NCBI GenBank assembly: GCA_016872715.1
Contig: VGZD01000018.1
Location: forward strand, 1-43,593
Reading direction: 5' to 3'
Length of the DNA: 43,593 nt
From: Planctomycetota bacterium
GTDB lineage: Bacteria; Planctomycetota; UBA1135; GCA-002686595
Shown: in pieces, positions 41,680 to 43,593 of the stretch
Layout: each line of letters begins with the position of its first letter
Numbering within the stretch: position 1 is the stretch's first letter
Translations under genes and position numbers: made by a program
Notes under the pieces: generated by a model
Databases searched by the model: none
What the model saw: only the letters and a program-made list of their open reading frames with translations
What the model was told of the DNA's origin: nothing

Positions 41680-42462
41680 ATGGCACGCGAACGGCACGAG
41701 GGCGGTGAGCGCTGGTTCTTCCTCGACCCCGCCGCGCGGGAAGGCGCACCCCGGCTCCACGCCGACGACGAGCGCCATGCCCTCAAGGTGCTGCGGCTCG
41801 AGCCGCTCGCGCGCGTCGTCGCCCTCGACGGCGCCGGATCGGCCTGGGACCTCGAACTCACCCAAGCGCGGCGCGGCGAAACCCTCTGGCGCCTGCTGGG
41901 CAAGCTGGCGAGCGAGCCGGAGCCGGGGGCCGCCGACTCGCCGCTACCGTGGCTCGAGATCGCGGTCGCGCCGCCCAAGGGCGCCCGCGCGGACGAGCTC
42001 GTCGAGCGTCTCGTCCAGCTCGGCGTCGCCGCGGTCGTGCTGATCGGCGCCGAACGCACGCAAGGCTACGCGCGCGAACAGGTCGGCGAGCGCCTCGAGC
42101 GCTGGAACCGTCTGGCCCGCGAACAGTGCAAGCAATGCCGCCGCCTGTGGCTCCCCGAGCTCTCCGGTCCCGTCGATCTCGCCACCCACCTGCGCGAGCG
42201 ACCCGCGTCGGCGCAACTGTGGCTCGACCCGCGCGCGCGCGCGCCTCTCGCTGCGGAGATCGCCTCGCGCCGCGCAGGAACCCGCGCCGCGCCGCTGCGC
42301 CTGTGGATCGGCCCCGAAGGCGGCTGGAGCCCCGCCGAGGAGCAGCTCTTCAAGGCCGCGGGAGTTGCGTCGGCGGCGCTGGTCCCCCACGTGCTGCGCG
42401 TCGAGACGGCGGCCGAGGCCGCGGCGGCGATCGCGCTGCACGCCGCCTGGCGTCGCGAGTAA
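41680..42462 (+). CDS. rsmE: 16S rRNA (uracil1498-N3)-methyltransferase
   Basis: A 260-residue SPOUT methyltransferase that modifies U1498 of 16S rRNA with SAM. The N-terminal PUA-like domain begins R-W-F-F-L-D-P and H-A-D-D-E-R-H-A-L-K-V-L-R-L, the usual RsmE start. The knotted SPOUT domain has A-P-P-K-G-A-R-A-D-E-L-V-E-R-L-V-Q-L-G-V, a C-K-Q-C-R-R-L-W-L-P segment (normally Q-x-x-R), W-I-G-P-E-G-G-W-S-P-A-E-E and H-V-L-R-V-E-T-A-A-E-A-A, which form the SAM-binding knot. ATG 41680 gives a standard length; GTG 41626 would add 18 residues without similarity. It stands alone, divergent from the FHA gene and convergent with radC. Confidence 0.95.
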   Translation: MARERHEGGERWFFLDPAAREGAPRLHADDERHALKVLRLEPLARVVALDGAGSAWDLELTQARRGETLWRLLGKLASEPEPGAADSPLPWLEIAVAPPKGARADELVERLVQLGVAAVVLIGAERTQGYAREQVGERLERWNRLAREQCKQCRRLWLPELSGPVDLATHLRERPASAQLWLDPRARAPLAAEIASRRAGTRAAPLRLWIGPEGGWSPAEEQLFKAAGVASAALVPHVLRVETAAEAAAAIALHAAWRRE

Positions 42463-42515
42463 GCCCGCGCCGCGAGTAAGCCCGCGTCGCGAGTGAACCA
42501 GCGCCTTCGCGCCGC

Positions 42516-43181
42516 TCACAGGCCCAGCCTCTGGCGCATGGAGACCCACGCTCCGTCCCCGAGCACGACGTGGTCGAGCAACGGGATCCCGAGCAGCTTT
42601 CCGGCCTGATCGAGCCGCTGGGTCACGGCGACGTCCTCGGGACTGGGCTCCGGATCGCCACTGGGGTGGTTGTGGGCGCACAGCACGGCGGCGGCGGCCG
42701 CCTGCACGGCCGGCCGAAACACCTCACGCGGGTGCACGATCGAGGTGGAGAGGCTCCCGATCGACACCGTCTGACGAGCCTTGAGGCGGTGCTTCCCGTC
42801 GAGCAACAGCACGTGAAACTGCTCGCGCTCCTCGCCCCGCACGAGGTCGCCGAGCAGCGCCAGCACGTCGGAGGGTCCGCGCACGACCGGCCTAGGCAGC
42901 GAACGCTCCACCGTCGCCCGTCGGCCGAGTTCGAACGCCGCCGCCATCCTCCATGCCTCGGGAGCGCGCGCGCCCAGACGCGCCGAGAGCTCCTGCGGCG
43001 CGAGCCGCATCAGCGACGCGAGCGCTCCGTCCCAATCCGGACGCGCGCGCGCCTCGACTCCGAGCAGGCAAAGCAAGTCCTCGACCTCGAGCGCTTCCGT
43101 CCCGAGCACGCGCGCCCGCCGCCGCGCCCGAGCCTGCGCTCGAGTCCGCTCACCCCGTTGCTCCGACGCGCTGACCTCCAT
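42516..43181 (-). CDS. radC: RadC/JAB-domain protein
   Basis: A 221-residue member of the RadC family from ATG 43181. The N-terminal helix-hairpin-helix region reads R-R-R-A-R-V-L-G-T-E-A-L-E-V-E-D-L-L-C-L-L-G-V. The C-terminal JAB/MPN+ domain has the metal site: V-L-C-A-H-N-H-P-S-G-D-P-E-P-S-P-E-D, with two His and a downstream Asp, followed by L-L-D-H-V-V-L-G-D-G. RadC proteins were once linked to DNA repair; their true role is still unclear. The frame is open upstream to 43400, but that extension is low-complexity and would exceed the usual length. It converges with rsmE, 53 bases apart, and is divergent from a gene beyond the right edge. Confidence 0.93.
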   Translation of the reverse strand: MEVSASEQRGERTRAQARARRRARVLGTEALEVEDLLCLLGVEARARPDWDGALASLMRLAPQELSARLGARAPEAWRMAAAFELGRRATVERSLPRPVVRGPSDVLALLGDLVRGEEREQFHVLLLDGKHRLKARQTVSIGSLSTSIVHPREVFRPAVQAAAAAVLCAHNHPSGDPEPSPEDVAVTQRLDQAGKLLGIPLLDHVVLGDGAWVSMRQRLGL

Positions 43182-43498
43182 CGACACACCGTCGCTCGGG
43201 AGCGCTGCTAGTCGCGCCCGTTCCGGCGCTCTCGGCGAGTTCCTCCGCCGCGCCCGCTCGGCGCTTGCGGCCGCTGTGGAACGGTCCAAGGACTGACTCG
43301 ACGCGCCTCGACATCGGATGGCGGTCGCGACCCGTGCCGATCCGCGCTGCGCCAACGCCCCGCTGTCGGCCGACGGTCCCGCGCGCCAACGAATTTCCAA
43401 TTTCCTCCACGCCGCGGTCTTTTCACACTCCTTCGTGAGACTTGCGCGCCCTCATGAAAGCGTGGCGATAGCGTCTCACCTTGTGGTGTAAGTGCGGA

Positions 43499-43516
43499 GC
43501 CGGCTTGAAGGCCGGC
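43499..43516 (+). repeat. Leader hairpin 1
   Basis: GCCGGC-TTGAAG-GCCGGC: a perfect 6-bp stem with a 6-base loop in the leader of the gene beyond the right edge. Confidence 0.7.
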
Positions 43517-43522
43517 CCCGCG

Positions 43523-43541
43523 CCGCGGGAACGCCCCGCGG
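43523..43541 (+). repeat. Leader hairpin 2
   Basis: CCGCGGG-AACGC-CCCGCGG: a perfect 7-bp all-GC stem with a 5-base loop, 6 bases after hairpin 1. It is stable enough to pause or terminate RNA polymerase, but no U-tract follows directly. Confidence 0.75.
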
Positions 43542-43580
43542 AGCCCGGTTTGTTCTTCTGTGTGCGTGTACCAAACCCAC

Positions 43581-43585
43581 AGGAG
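43581..43585 (+). promoter_or_regulatory. Shine-Dalgarno site for a gene starting just past the window
   Basis: AGGAG followed by ATCGACCG to the window end. An ATG or GTG at or just after base 43594 would be at normal spacing, so a plus-strand gene is expected immediately to the right. Confidence 0.6.
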
Positions 43586-43593
43586 ATCGACCG

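Larger units (their letters stand above)
43182..43593. other. Intergenic region and structured 5' leader of a plus-strand gene beyond the edge
   Basis: 412 bases without a supported gene. The left part should hold the radC promoter. The right part looks like an untranslated leader: three inverted repeats in a row (43499-43516, 43523-43541 and GGTTTG 43547-43552 with CAAACC 43572-43577), then AGGAG at 43581-43585, and no start codon before the window ends. A weak promoter-like pair, TTGCGC (43442-43447) and GATAGC (43467-43472), lies upstream with 19-base spacing, too weak to call. Confidence 0.5.

Noticed and set aside
43182..43400. Upstream extension of radC
   Set aside because: It would add 73 low-complexity residues. 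The start at 43181 gives the usual RadC length and first domain; GGAGG near 43405 is poorly spaced for the TTG at 43400.
1..43593. CRISPR array, tRNA, rRNA
   Set aside because: No regularly spaced direct repeats beyond the coding tandem repeats, and no cloverleaf or rRNA-like segments were recognised.

Overview
The window is very GC-rich, densely coding DNA. It most likely comes from a planctomycete or close PVC-superphylum relative. The best single clue is a 1094-residue secreted protein at 4245-7529 with the Pirellula/Verrucomicrobium-type layout: beta-propeller dehydrogenase, HEAT-like repeats, then a CxxCH haem domain. It lies beside Tat-exported TIM-barrel sugar isomerases. Genus cannot be fixed from the sequence alone. 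No rRNA, tRNA or CRISPR array was seen.

Layout. (1) 1-3322, plus strand: the tail of an Arg/Asp/Glu-repeat protein, a 2Fe-2S ferredoxin, ispH and an exported beta-sandwich protein. (2) 3336-8434, minus strand: a tight periplasmic sugar-oxidation cassette (isomerase, haem dehydrogenase, isomerase), divergent from a ROK sugar kinase at 8551-9519. (3) 9526-14342: an SRPBCC membrane protein, a BtuF-like binding protein, an O-antigen-ligase/TPR protein and a translationally coupled radical SAM protein. (4) 14343-17453: an accessory patch with a truncated IS3-type transposase, a lineage-specific exported protein, a small Cys-rich secreted protein and about 0.6 kb of apparently noncoding DNA with C9 and G9 tracts. 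(5) 17454-20077: an OmpR-type response regulator and its histidine kinase. (6) 20173-41348, minus strand: a 21-kb run of thirteen genes, mostly with overlapping stop/start codons, encoding a hybrid type IV pilus/type II secretion assembly. (7) 41680-43593: rsmE, radC, and a structured leader for a gene just beyond the window.

The large minus-strand operon is the main discovery. In order of transcription it encodes an FHA membrane protein, a natural PilM-PilN fusion, a PilO/GspM-like protein, a TPR protein, pseudopilins G, H, K, J and I, a protein with DnaJ-like zinc knuckles, a parvulin-like lipoprotein, ScpB and a PpiD/SurA-like chaperone. No secretin, assembly ATPase or polytopic platform protein is in the window. 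Several components carry beta-sandwich (LamG/jelly-roll-like) modules. The 1725-residue K-type tip pseudopilin and the J pseudopilin also share a repeated motif of the form E-x(3)-Y ... RG-x(2)-GT ... H-x(2)-G-x(2)-V. I infer an envelope-spanning pseudopilus with an unusually large, possibly ligand-binding tip, made together with its own folding factors.
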